Below are positions 42,715 to 54,519 of a DNA stretch of 64,000 bases, one piece after another. Origin of the DNA: Guillardia theta CCMP2712. Its lineage: Eukaryota; Cryptophyceae; Pyrenomonadales; Geminigeraceae. The notes below the pieces were generated by a model. The model ran no database searches, was not told the DNA's origin, and was given only the letters and a program-made list of their open reading frames with translations. Position 1 is the first letter of the stretch. Every line of letters starts with the position of its first letter. A program made the position numbers and the translations under genes. The stretch lies in contig NW_005434546.1 in assembly GCF_000315625.1 (NCBI RefSeq), positions 125,545-189,544 of the forward strand, read 5' to 3'.

Positions 42715-45700
42715 AGATCAACAAAGCCCTCGATCTTTCGCTGACTTTTACTTTGTCGGAGGGAAGAAGATATTTGTTTATCCTCCTCGTAAGGCAGGTG
42801 AGAGTCAGTGTCGAGAGGTTCACTAGCCTGTGATGGCTTCTGATCAGCAAGTGGGATCGAATCTCGCAGCGACCAGAATGACCGACAAATCGATGACCTG
42901 GTGATGAGATTGATCCTTACAAGTACACTGAAAAATCACAGAAACTCGAGCTTCTTGTCTCAAATGGATTTCGAGCTCACGACACAAGAAATGCCATCAC
43001 ATTCAACGCTCAAGGACATCTGATTTGCTTTGCTGGCAAGGTGAGGAAACTGAGTGATTTGTTTGCCGTGTTGCATTTGCCTTGCATCAGGACTGATAAC
43101 GTGAATGAATTTGCGCAGCTTTGTGTAGTTCACAGTGGGGTAGACAATCTTGATGCTGAAAGCTCGACGCCAAGCCTCGAGGAGGAGGGCAGAAAGCAGA
43201 AGTTTTATCGCGGACATGACGCTGCAGTAACGTAACGAATCCTTATGTGTTCGAAATGTCTGAGAGGTCAGCAGCTGCTTGACAGTCTACAAAAACGACA
43301 GCTCGTCGTCGAATATGAACGGTTGGCTCACAGCTTCCGGTATGCACGAGTTTGTGAAAGTCGTTTGCTGAGTCAGAGCAGGGCAAGAAACCGCTTATTC
43401 CCAGAGGAGAGACGCGTATAGGATGACTAGAGATGGAGCAAAGGGCACTAAGAAGGAGGAAGAGATGACCAGACGTTGTAAGCATGCCTACGTGTGCTTA
43501 TGGAGCAGCCAGACCATGGAGGAATTGGGAAGGATAGGATACGAAGAGGAGAGATTTTACGGGTCCATCCTTTCCCTCTCATTTTCCCCCGATGGGAAGC
43601 GACTGGCGTGTGTGACGGCAGACGCTCGTCACACTTTGACTGTCTGGGATTGGCAGCGACAAGAGAAACTTGTCGAGGAGGCTGCGAGCCAGCAGGAGGT
43701 GCTGGGAGTGTCTTATTGCTCCCTCCCACTCCCTAACAACATTGAGATCCTCGCGACCTTCGGCAAGCGACACGTTCGAGTTTGGAAACTCCGCGGGCTG
43801 GAGCTGAGCTCGATGGGGAGGACAGAGATGATGCATCGTGATGATGCGAAGCCTCGGCTGGCGATCTGGGATGTGACAAAGAAGCCTCCTTCCTTTAACA
43901 AGCCGAGCAATATAAGTAGAAGAGGGGGATGGGGATGGGGATAGGGATGGGGAGACAAGAAGATTGATATAACTTACGGGCTGGCAGGCATGGAGCAAGC
44001 AGCTTCTGAAAGCTACCTCAAGACCTTGTAAGCAGAGTTACCTTCCTGCGCTGAGGTGACCGAGAGGACACAGGTGGGCGTCAAAGCGTCCTGGTTTCAT
44101 GGCAGGAGAGGGCAAGTCAGTCTTGATTCCTGCCCAACAGACCAGCAACCGCTGGTCAGGTCTGATCGTCATTGAAATGTACCAAGCTGAAATGAGAGGA
44201 CAGGAAAGTCGTACGCAGCTCACTTGCCAGATGCAGCTGCCATTGCAGACGGGGATAAAAGTTATCGCATAATGCAAGCGAACATGGTGAAGGAAATTGA
44301 TGATTTGAAATCAGCTGATGGAGAGGAGGAAGGTTGAAGATCCAGGCGAGAAGAACGTGGGGTGGGAGGCCAATGTATTGCTTCAAGTCATCCAATCGGT
44401 ATCTTCTTCTCTTCGCACCTGTTTCTCTTGCTTGTTTGATTATTCTGCCTAGCGACCCGACTTTGACCCACGAGCCACCACCAAGAGAGACCTGCGGTTT
44501 CAGGAAAAGTTGATCAAGGTGAGGAAGGTAGCTGGAGATTACTAGATTGACTTGCGGCCTAGTGTCTGCCCTCTCAGCCGAGCATTCATGGTAGGATGGC
44601 AGTCTTTGAAATGCCCGGCACGGAAGAGGGGGTATTTCCTTCCTTTCCCTCCTCTTGCTGTCCTGACGCCCTCAAAGAGCTCCAGGCAGGACGCGTATCA
44701 GAGCATAAAGCAGGTCGCTCCACTGACACTTCAAGAGGAACGCGCCTTTGCGATGCTGGAGGAGAAAGGCTGGAAGAGACCGTTCCTCGCAAGACAAACG
44801 GAAAACCCCAGAGTCACATCGAGTGAGAAGATCGCACTGAAAGGGACCCTACGAGGATCCCAACCTGGCTGCAAGAGGATTGCAACCCCAAACCATATTC
44901 TGTGTGTAGGGTGAGATATGATGAAGTCGAGGTGATAGTCTGACGTGATGAAGGTTTTGCCTTCCAAGACAAGATTACAGCGACAAGAGCAAACAACCTG
45001 AAACTGATATCATTTTATTGTGCGGAGGGTCAGATGGAAGGGTATACCGGTTCCAAGTTACGACGGATAGGAAGGAACCGAACCTGTTTGACCAGAAGGT
45101 TTCTCATGTTTGGAGTGATGGCACCGAAGCTCCCAAGATAAATCTTCTCGAGGTTCATCTGGTTGGTTTTATCATTGGTCAGCGTTTTTCAAGGTGTCTT
45201 CGTGCCACTCAGGCCCTGTAAACGCGATTTTCACGTTCAAAGATGGGACTTTCTTCACCGGTTTCCTCTTCCTCTCTCTTACCATTCTCAATGTGTGCAG
45301 GAGGACAAGATGCAATGCTGAAACTGTGGAACTCGAATATGAAGGTGGGGGCGGCGAACATGCATCTGCCTCTTCTCATTGTGTTGCAGCCTTTCTATTC
45401 CATGGAGATCGACGGGTGTATAGCCGAGTGGAGGTTGTCGAATGCCGTCCGCCATTTGGATGTGTTTCGCTACGAGTCCACCAAGGTGAGAGACAGGACA
45501 GGAGTCGCTTCAGTGACCAGACTGCCATCAGCAAGGGATTCGCCTGGATCGCGCGATAGTCGCGGTGGGGACTGACAACAGTGAGATTCATAGGTGAGAA
45601 GATGGAGAGAACGTGTCAGTTTGTGTGAATCACAGCCCAACCTTGGTCAGGTTCCCTGTGGAGCCGACAAGATTTCGTGAGATGGAGAAAGAGTGGTCGC

Positions 45701-47369
45701 CTCTTGACCCCTTCTCTGTTGTCTGGGCATGGAGGGATCCTATCCAGGTGAATCAGTTTCGTTCTGAGCATCTTCTCAAGGGTCGGTAGGATCATTTTGT
45801 CGGTTTGTCCATATCATATACCAGATTGCTTGCTGCTCCAAGTGGCGTCGGCGGTTGGAAGGGAAGCATCCTGACAAGCTTAGTGGCTCACCCGACAAAA
45901 GACGGATACGCGGCAATGTGCACGATGAGATCAGATGCCTCTGCCCCATCATGCTTGCAGATTTACAACGACTTTCTAGACCCACTTCCACACAGAGTGA
46001 GTTAGACCTTGACCCATTACGATAGTTGCATCTGCTGGGCGTTCATTTCTTTCTGTCAGGTCAACTTTGAGGAAGCTTCTTTCAGTGTCGACTACAACCC
46101 GGATGGGTCACTGCTGGCGGTGGGGTCAAGAAATGGAACCGTGAGACAATCGTGACAACCTAGTTCGTGATTTCTCAACTTCCTTGCTCTAGGTCACATT
46201 CGTTTCTCACTCCACTGCCACAAAGGTACCCTCAGCTCCTTCTTCATGTTCTGATCTGCAACTAGCTGCACACTGTCGAAGTCTCGACCCATGCCATTCG
46301 CCAGATTCGCTTTGGCCCGTGTGGCAGGAAGCTTGTTGCTGTTTCTGACGATCGTAAAGGTGAGGCGGAGATTGTGAGATCTGAAACAAGAGAATACAGC
46401 AAAGACTACATCTGACCATGACCTCTTAGTTCACGTATTGGTCTACTCGGGGGAGGGTGAACGAGAGAATAAGTTCACCGATGATTCTGTTCTGCTTGCT
46501 CAAAAGACACGTTGGTACTTGATACTTTCTGCCGTTTCTTTACTCGCTGTAGGTTTTGTTTCAAGTGGCGAAGGACATGCGTGCAAAATCTCTGGTTTGG
46601 ATTGGTCGGTTGACGGGCTGTACCTGCGATCATCAGGTGCGGAAGAAGACGTTTGCTTGCTCTGACAGTTCAGGAAGGATCATTCCATGAGCTGTTGTAC
46701 TGGGTTGTTGATGAGGATGGGATCATAGTGCAGATAGGGAAGCAGGGACTGCGGGTAAGCCTCTCTTTTCCCTTGTCGGGCCTTCGACATCTTTGTAGGT
46801 GAGCGACCTGCGGAACATCACGTGGCGGTCCACGACATGCCTCGTGGGATGGGAAGTTCAGGCAGTGTGGAATAATGATCTTCAAGGCAAGAAATATGCA
46901 GGACCGGAGATAACAAGCCTAGCATCGAACCACTTCACAGCTGATGTACTATTCCACATCTCACGCTTTTCATCCACCAATTCTACTTCATATATCTCCA
47001 TACTCCTACTCTTCTTTGACTGATCTGTAGTTTCCACACTTTCTTGCTTTCTGCGATGAGGAGGGAACATTGGGTCTATTGAGATATCCTGCAACCTCCA
47101 ATGTACGTGAGTCTCTCCCCGAACACGAGATGACAGCTCGAGCAGGTACACAAGCAGACCTACAGGGGCCATGCAGGACCGGTTGCTGCCACTGCTGTAG
47201 GTCATGGTGGAAACATTTTGATAACGGCTGGAAGGTAAATGTATCAAGGAGCGATGTTTATCTGATTTATGTCAGGCATGATTGCTGCATTCTTGTATGG
47301 AGACTTCAAGTTAAGGAAGAAAGGACGCCAACGAGAAGCTCAACAGCTCAGCATGTGCTGGACTCATAA
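42715..47369 (+). CDS. EMAP-like (EML) WD40 microtubule-associated protein
   Basis: A long gene with many short introns. It opens with a HELP-type motif (LELLVSNGFRAHDTRNAITF, then GHLICFAGKLCVVHS), then KFYRGHDAAVT and a series of WD repeats: SLSFSPDGKRLACVTADARH with TLTVWDWQRQEKLVEEA, NIEILATFGKRHVRVWKLRG, later IIDFILLCGGSDGRVYRFQV-like, SFSVDYNPDGSLLAVGSRNG and ISGLDWSVDGLYLRS. The C-terminal exons read HPFLAFCDEEGTLGLLRYPA-like, TYRGHAGPVAATAVGHGGNI and CCILVWRLQVKEERTPTRSS, ending at TAA 47367-47369. EML proteins form tandem beta-propellers that bind tubulin and regulate microtubules and cilia. The stop overlaps the stop of the convergent aminotransferase gene. The start is uncertain. 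Confidence 0.65.
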
Positions 47370-48563
47370 CGCAGCTCTCATCTTCTGCTTTGGCTTGAGT
47401 TGGTACCCTTGCTGCTCCAGAGCATCTCGGAGCGCGGCCAGGATCGTCAAGACAATGTCACTGCGAGCGTTCACGCCCATCAGACCAACTCGGAAACACT
47501 TTCCTGCGAGCTCTCCGAGCCCGTTTCCGATTTCAATCTGATACTTTGAGAGGATGTAGCTGGTGACCTGCTTTGGGTCAACGCCCGCTGGTACTTTAAT
47601 GGTTGTCAGTGTTGGCAACCGGTGCTTGTGGTCAACCAGGAGCTCCAAGCCCATCGCCTCCAGTTCCTTCCAGAAACCTTCTGCTACCTGCTGGTGGCGT
47701 CTCCAACGACTCTCTAGTCCTTCTTCCCTTACGATCTCAAGGGCTTCACGAAGAGCATAACACATGGAGATTGGAGCCGTGTGATGATAGGAGCGAGCTC
47801 CTCCTCCTCCCTCTGTGAGGTAAGCTGCGATCATTCGCATGTCGAGGTACCAGTTTGCCACTGCGGTCTTTCTGCTCATGAGCTTCTGCATTGCTCGCTT
47901 GTTGAAACTTAATGGAGCAACTCCTGGAGGACAGCTCAAGGCTTTCTGTGTGCCCGCATACGCAGCATCGATTCCCCATTTGTCAAGGAAGAGAGGAACG
48001 CCACTGATGGATGTCACGCAGTCTGCAATGAGCAAACAATTGTGCTTCCTGCATAGTTCGCCAATTCCTTCGAAAGGTTGACAAGCTCCAGTGGACGTCT
48101 CAGCATGAATCAAAGCGAGAACAGCCGGCTTGTGCTTCTCAACTGCAGCCTTCACTTCCTCATAGCTAAAGACCTCTCCCCATGGCTTTACCATTGCCTG
48201 CGTGACCGCACCATATCGTTTGCCCATCTCTACCAAGCGATAGCCAAAGTATCCATTGCAGCCCACAAGAAAAACGTCGCCAGGCTCAATGAGGTTGCAG
48301 ACACAAGCCTCCATCGCAGCTGATCCTGTTCCGGATACTGGAATCGTGAAGTCGTTTGTCGTCTGGAAGGAATAACGGAGGAGGCTTTTGATGTCTTCCA
48401 TGAGCTCGAGGAAGTAGGGGTCGAGGTGTCCCACCTGTGGCAGACTCATCGCTGACAGCACTCGTGGATGCGCATTTCCTGGACCGGGACCGCAAAGCAG
48501 ACGGAGCGGCGGATTGAATTTCTTGACCGCTGGAGCATGAATTTCCTCATTTGTGGAACTCAT
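47364..48563 (-). CDS. AGXT: Alanine-glyoxylate / serine-pyruvate aminotransferase
   Basis: One exon of 399 residues from the ATG at 48563 (MSSTNEEIHAPAVKKF), close to the usual length of about 390-400. It is a class V fold-type I PLP enzyme: LLCGPGPGNAHPRVL at the N-terminus, VSGTGSAAMEA binding phosphate, LIADCVTSISGVPL with the aspartate that contacts the PLP ring, and AGTQKALSCPPGVAPLSF with the Schiff-base lysine. SYHHTAPISMCYALREAL and the C-terminal EIGNGLGELAGKCFRVGLMG complete the family. The enzyme converts glyoxylate to glycine, as in photorespiration or peroxisomal glyoxylate disposal. The C-terminus (KMRAAL) is not a standard peroxisomal SKL-type signal, and no clear mitochondrial presequence is present, so localisation is open. 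The lack of introns is unusual here. Its stop overlaps the EML stop tail to tail. Confidence 0.9.
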   Translation of the reverse strand: MSSTNEEIHAPAVKKFNPPLRLLCGPGPGNAHPRVLSAMSLPQVGHLDPYFLELMEDIKSLLRYSFQTTNDFTIPVSGTGSAAMEACVCNLIEPGDVFLVGCNGYFGYRLVEMGKRYGAVTQAMVKPWGEVFSYEEVKAAVEKHKPAVLALIHAETSTGACQPFEGIGELCRKHNCLLIADCVTSISGVPLFLDKWGIDAAYAGTQKALSCPPGVAPLSFNKRAMQKLMSRKTAVANWYLDMRMIAAYLTEGGGGARSYHHTAPISMCYALREALEIVREEGLESRWRRHQQVAEGFWKELEAMGLELLVDHKHRLPTLTTIKVPAGVDPKQVTSYILSKYQIEIGNGLGELAGKCFRVGLMGVNARSDIVLTILAALRDALEQQGYQLKPKQKMRAAL

Positions 48564-49135
48564 TGGTTCTCGTACAATCTGGGAATATGTGTTAGTCTGC
48601 AAGAATTGTTTGCCAAATGTGACATTGACCAGCAAAATGTATCATGTCTGCCGCGCACTTGAAACATCAAGACAACGATTCAAATAACAAGTCTTGATAG
48701 CATGAATGATGAAAAGTACACATACAGTGCATAGTAATCAAATCAGTTTTTCGCATAAGTGCGCATGATTGGAATGGGCAAGACAACCCCTCGAGTATTC
48801 ATGAGTGACAGCAGTGCTGTCAAGAAGGCGGAACAAGAGAACGGGTTTGACCAAACAGAAGTACAATCACAAGATTTCGCGTTCAAGAATGACGAGAAAC
48901 AGTCATCTGGGTCTTCATCGAGCAGTAGATGAGATAACTCCCAGCGAAACATTGAAAGATAGCAGGCCGGCAAGCATGTGTAAGCAGGAGCGCACGGGAG
49001 GTCCAAGTACGTAGGGGAAGGATTGGGGGTTCGCTTTTTGTCGAATCATTAAAAGGACCCCTGTGTTCCTATTCGAGGTGGAGGGCAGAAAGGGGGTGGG
49101 TATCTTTTGGGGTACTCAAAACATGGGACACGATC
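48564..49135. other. Intergenic, upstream of the aminotransferase
   Basis: Ordinary mixed-composition DNA with no supported gene. A G-rich stretch at 49080-49130 with GGGGTACTCAAAACATGGG resembles the words beside other GC islands. Confidence 0.4.
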
Positions 49136-50480
49136 TAGCAACGATCCGAGTCCGTCACGCGGGCGGTCCGGAGTCCGGCCCGGCCCGGCCCCCCGGGGCC
49201 GGGGCCCAGTCCGATCCGTCACTGCTGAGTCGTCGGACTCCGCCTGCTACTACTAGTGACACTGTCAGCTGTTCACTGAACGGTTGTAGCCGCAGGCTTG
49301 AATTTCGAATCATGAGCCTCAGTCAACCGGCGTTGAATCGCTGGGCCGCCGCGGAACTTCGGAGGCTCGGAATGCCGGGCCGCGGGCTAGGGCTTATGAA
49401 GGCTGGCACTCATCAGTGCTTATCAGGCTTATCATAGTATCGGGAAGCGGCTCCCAGTAAGTCTCTATCTCTCTTCATTGTCCCTGATCTGTACTACGGT
49501 ACGGTCCGATCAGTGTCACGGTGCTGCAGCATCCCGACCGCCGGCCGCGTCCCGGAGCCTCGCCGGTTCACTTGCCGCACTGCGCAGTCTCATCGTATCC
49601 GAAGTTGATCGGACTGTGACTTGGAACTCTGAGTGACATTCCGGGCCGAGTCACCGGGGGCGCGGCTCCAAGGCTTGTTCGGCGCCGGGCGGCACTGTCA
49701 ATGTACCGTCCGCCGGTGTGACTCGCCACGGCCGTCAAGAGGATGCAAGTTCCTCCTGTAAACCAACTTTCACGACTAACTGGCAGGCTTAACCGTGACG
49801 TGTCCTGGCACCCGGTTGAACCCGGTTCGATACCAGACTATGTTGTATACATCATTGTGATACACAACACAGAGAGTGACGAACTTCGGACTTGAAGAGC
49901 CTGCAATCATTGCAGATCGGACTCCGGCGATCATCAGTGCAGCCGGACCGTCGCATCATCGACCGGTCGGAGGAGCCCGTCACGGCCAGTGGTGTTGACG
50001 GGGCACCCTCAATTCCCAGTGGTTTTGTGTGCATTAAACTCGGTCTTGCAAGTTGGTAGCCTAGAATACACGGGCAGTCTACGGACCGTCGCCGGTCTCG
50101 CCGGGCCACTGAGTCTGGTTTCCGAGCGGCGCACGGTGCCACGGTATGCATTAACTTGTCCGTCTTGTTGCAGCTGAAGCCTGCCGCGATATCATCGAGC
50201 GGCGGCCGCAGTGAGCCTTTACTGACCGCCGGTGCAGTCGGCCGGGGACCGGGCGGTGACGGTGACGGCGGCCGCAGTGACCGTGACGGAAGGCTGCCGC
50301 TCACTGAGTCATGCGGCCGCCGCTCAGTGCCAGTTTGAAGGTGGGCCACGGCGAGCCCGGGCCGGTGGGTCCGATCCCGGTCAGTCAACCGTGCCCCATG
50401 CCTCAGCCGTGAGTCGGAGCCGCGCCCGGCCGGGCCGGCCCGTGCACTGTAGTGGCCCGGGCCCGGCCCCCCGGCGCAGT
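49136..50480. repeat. GC-rich intergenic island 5 (largest)
   Basis: About 1.3 kb of extreme GC with CCCGGCCCGGCC, CAGTGAC, GTCACTG and CCGCCGG words and CGGAGGCTCGG near 49360, like islands 1-4. Frames are open only because of composition. It ends in an AT-rich stretch (50490-50560). A GGTTCGATACC at 49823-49833 resembles a tRNA B box, but I could not fold a tRNA around it. Confidence 0.55.
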
Positions 50481-51347
50481 GCCACCGTACTATGATTAAT
50501 CCGATTCTTTACTTAATAAATATAATACTTCATGTGAACTTTAAAACACTAAAACTGATACCGTACCCGGTACTACCGTAGAACTTGCAGAATCGGAGTA
50601 CGGTTACATTACAAGTTATTGGAACGAGTTTGTACCAGGCCGGAATAGCCGGGTAGTACAAGAGGTGTAGTAGAGGTTGAGTGTACCGTACCGGTCTCTG
50701 GTTAAAAATGATTTTGCTCCGACCGGCGTGGCAGCCGTTACGGTAGTACGACAGAGAGCCTGACAGCAACTCCTCGGCGGAACGGAATATGAACTTGAGT
50801 TCGAGGGGGTGGGTAGTCAGAGGCACCCAGGGGTACTCAAACATACTATCAGAGGGCTGCTGGAAGGGGAAGACGGGTTTGGGGTTGGAGTGGATATGGG
50901 GTGGGGTGATTAGCAATCTCTGCCAAATCATCCATCCCCTAGTACTTCATGAACCCACCCCCTGTTTGTAACACCTGTCTTTTGAAAGACTACCTGGGGT
51001 CCTGCACCCACCCCCCCAGACTCACCAGCCGTCAGAGCCATGCGCGGGCTGCTGAATTTGCTTCCGAGCATGACGGAGAGCTTAGGGAAGCGAGTGAGGG
51101 AAGATGCGAGGATAGAAGGCGAGATGAGTGCGTTTAAAACATTTCAATCTAGTGGTGATTACGACTAGTTTCAGTGGTACGACTAGAGATCTGACAAATA
51201 TATTACAAGAGCGCTGCTGTGAAGATTTTTCATACTTTTTTCACTCTTGTTAGATTTGGAAGAAGAACTTCCAGATTTTAACCATTCATTGGTGTCAACA
51301 TGGATTTGACGATTGCAACTGCAGGAATAAGTGACTGCTGAATCATC
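50481..51347. other. Intergenic region upstream of the PDZ/coiled-coil gene
   Basis: Contains TACCGTACC/GGTACGGTA-type words (50560-50700), the reverse of part of the island boundary motif (GGTTAAAAAT at about 50700), and a GGGGGTGGGTAG/CACCCACCCCCC pair (50800, 51005). No supported gene; the last 150 nt probably carry the promoter of the next gene. Confidence 0.4.
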
Positions 51348-54245
51348 ATGCACAGAATCAATGCAGGTTTTTTGCATTTTTTTTCTTTCGACGAAGCGAA
51401 GCATCTGAGCCATGATTTGTTAGGATCTGGCACTCTTGTGTCCGGAGTAGGCATTGCATTCTTACAGGATGTTCAAGGTGAAAGACAAACATATGTCCAT
51501 CGTATCTACAAAGGTGGGAGTGCTGAGCAAGACGGCAAAGTTCAAGTGGGAGATGTTCTAGAGAAAGTGGAGCACCTTCCGGTCCATGGCAAGCCTTTGT
51601 CTGAAATCAAGCACATCATGCTGGGAGAAGTCGGAACTTACGTGAATCTTCTCTTTAGAAGAACAAATCCAGACGGCTCTATTGTCCAATACGATGTTTC
51701 CTTGATGAGAGGACAGACAGAGTCATTCCTTTTGAAAGAGAAACAAAGACTTCAATCTTTGCTCGATAGTGACAGGAAGCAGATGCAACATGCCGAAATT
51801 GAAATCGAAGCTTTGAGAGGAGCGTTGTACAGGGCAGATATGCACAAGAATCAAGACTTCGATGAGAAACAGCATCTCACAATGGCTATCAAAGAAAAGA
51901 GCCTCAAGATTGAAGAGTTGCAAGCTTTGATCATCAGCATTCAACAAGAAATTGACAATATGTCAAAAGATCTAGGTGAAGATCAATCGTTGTGAATCAT
52001 CCAAACTGATGAGGAATATTTAGTTGACAGCTCCGACATCAAAGAAGAAATGCAAAATCTTACGAAAATGCTAGCGGATGCTGAATCTCACATCATCGCT
52101 GCCAAAGAGGTGGATCAGAGATTGAAATTCATTCTATCTTACAAGTCTGCGCAGTCCCTTGAAAAAGATCAGCTCTTGACCCAAGAATTGCAAGACAAAT
52201 GGAAAAACGAGAAACTTGCTCGTACCAACTGTGAGACAAGGATTGCCAAATTACAGGTAGATTGATTTGATATCATGACAAGAGGATAAAACTCAAGACA
52301 TACGACAGATGGAGTTTCCTGCGCGAGAGGAGCAGGAGAGAAGCTATCGGATGCATCAAGAGCAATTGAAAGCTAAACTCGAACAAGTATGACATACCAT
52401 TCTCATGCTGTACTGACTCATTCAAACAGTCCCGAAGCAAAGCCATGGAAGAAATGAATGATGCTTTGGTAACATTATTCGTTGTGCAAATCGGTTTTGA
52501 TTCTTTTGATACAGAGGCGCAAAGAAGAGGAGCTGCGAAAGCTGAGAGAGGCGGAAAAAGCTGAGGCAGAGAGTGAAGAGCAGTTTGCACAAGTTTCGGC
52601 AAACAATCAAGAGATTCAGGTTGACTCATCATGAGAATTTCAGCACACTAATTCAAGAAGGGACGTGTGAGAGAGACAGAAAAATCTTTGCGAGCAGCTG
52701 AAAACGCCAGATTGGATGCTGTGAACAGGTACAAGCGGGCTTGTGATGTATCTTTATTCCTCATGGGATACACGCGAAATCAGGAATGAAGTTCTTATGG
52801 CTGAGCTTTCTCGAATTCGGAATCAGCTCCAGATGCGAGAGCAAGTCATCAATGATCTTCAAGCGAAGATTGAAGAGGACTTCGACAAATGGCAGATTTC
52901 TTTGACCTCTGCAAAACACGGGAGGAAACAGGTTTATATCTAATTTACAGTAATTCTGCGGTGGGACTCTAATATCTGAAAGGATGAAATGTCTTTCTTG
53001 GATGCTGAAAGAGGGCTCAATGAAGAAATCAGGAAAGTCCAACAAAATAGGTATTGAGGGTCCCTTCTGTTCCCTAGTACCATTTACATGTTTACAGGGC
53101 TGACCTGGAAGATTCTATGATGGAGATTTTGAGAAATTTGGAAAAGAGACAGATCGAGCTGGAGAGGGCACATCAGGTTTATCAGTCAAATTCATCCACA
53201 AGGTGTTGCACTTAATTCCTTGCAGGACTTGGAGAGACTCCTTGCAGAACAGAGAAACAACACTACGTCCCTTCGAGGAGATGTGCAGAACTTGACGCAG
53301 CAGCAGCAAGAGACTGAAGCAGAAATCCAGAGATGCAGGTGTGTTGGTCCATTAGTTGAAATCATTTGTTGACCACGTTTTCAACAGGAATGAGATTCAA
53401 CGGATTGAAGCAGCTTGCAAAGTCTGCATCCAAGAAACTGGATTGTGTGAACAGCGGAGGTAAATGGGGGCGCACATGCATTGAAGGAGGTTGGTTCTGA
53501 CAAAACCCCAGGAGCCATTTGAGTTCTGAGTATGATATGCTCATGCGAAAGGAGCGCCTTCGTATCGAATACATGGAGCAAACCCAGGCTCTCAATAAGC
53601 AAGCGGTAAAATTGCCCCTTCCTCATTTTTCTGTTCACTAGAACCATTTTAGATGGAAGAAATCGAGAAAGCTCTACTCGAAGTTGAGGAAAGCAAGAAA
53701 ACAATTCTGAAGGACAAGGAAAAGATTCAGGCCGAGATCGATAAATGCGCTGGCGCCATTCGGAAATTCCTTGAGGCCGACAGAGACCGAAAGCAGCAAA
53801 TGAATGATTTTCAGAACAAGAGAAAAATTATTCTTGATGGAATGAATTCCATGCTCTCCAATCAGGTATTCTGCAAGAGTTTCTCAGTTTCCCAGGAATA
53901 AAAATTTGCAGGAGGATCTTAAGAAGATCATCGAAGAAGTGCGACAGCCTGTATCGAGAGTCCTGTCTTACTACAATCGAAGCTACGCCTCAGTTGCTCC
54001 AGCTTCTGCGTACAAGAGTTTCGAGATCTCAGACAAATCGTTCGAGAAGTCAAGCTATTCTACGTCCTACTACTCGTCAGAGGGCTCCTTTCCCAAGTAC
54101 AGGTTGTTTAAGCTCTGGGATATCTTGAACCAATACTGAAATTCGTAATAGCAATCGGAGCTACATTTACTCGAGTGTTCCTTCCTATAATTACCAAGTG
54201 GCAGGATCAACGCATCATTTCACTTCCAACGATGCTTTGGCATAA
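51348..54245 (+). CDS. PDZ-domain coiled-coil protein
   Basis: About fourteen exons with introns of about 40-60 nt. The N-terminal exon (51348-51990) has a PDZ domain at residues about 25-105 (SGVGIAFLQDVQGERQTYVH, GKVQVGDVLEKVEHLPVHGK, HIMLGEVGTYVNLLFRR). Then an almost continuous coiled coil: EALRGALYRADMHKNQDFDE, MLADAESHIIAAKEVDQRLK, RRKEEELRKLREAEKAEAES, IRNEVLMAELSRIRNQLQMR, DLERLLAEQRNNTTSLRGDV and EEIEKALLEVEESKKTILKD. The C-terminus is Ser/Tyr-rich (SYYNRSYASVAPASAY, YIYSSVPSYNYQVAG) and ends at TAA 54243-54245. It is probably a cytoskeletal or membrane-contact scaffold; no family name is recognised. The first residues are uncertain because a T-rich stretch at 51366-51400 could be an intron. 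Confidence 0.65.
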
Positions 54246-54519
54246 ACGAGCAGACGAGACATACCATATAGGCATGATGAAACTCGAAAGAAGAGACTGC
54301 TATGCCCGAATCCACAACCTGGCAGAGCACTTTCCGATTCGAAAATGTGATCAAAATTTGATTTTAGATGGAATGTGTAAGTGGTTTTGTTAGTTGTTTA
54401 CCCATTGAAAACAAATATCAGACAGCTAGACCAATTCTCTTTGTGACCGGAGCGACAAACGATCGGTTGATATTTCCTGCACAATGTTTAGCTTTCTGAG
54501 CAGGGTCATTCGGGACTTT

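Noticed and set aside
49823..49833. GGTTCGATACC resembling a tRNA B box
   Set aside because: No matching A box, acceptor stem or anticodon arm could be folded around it within the GC-rich island.
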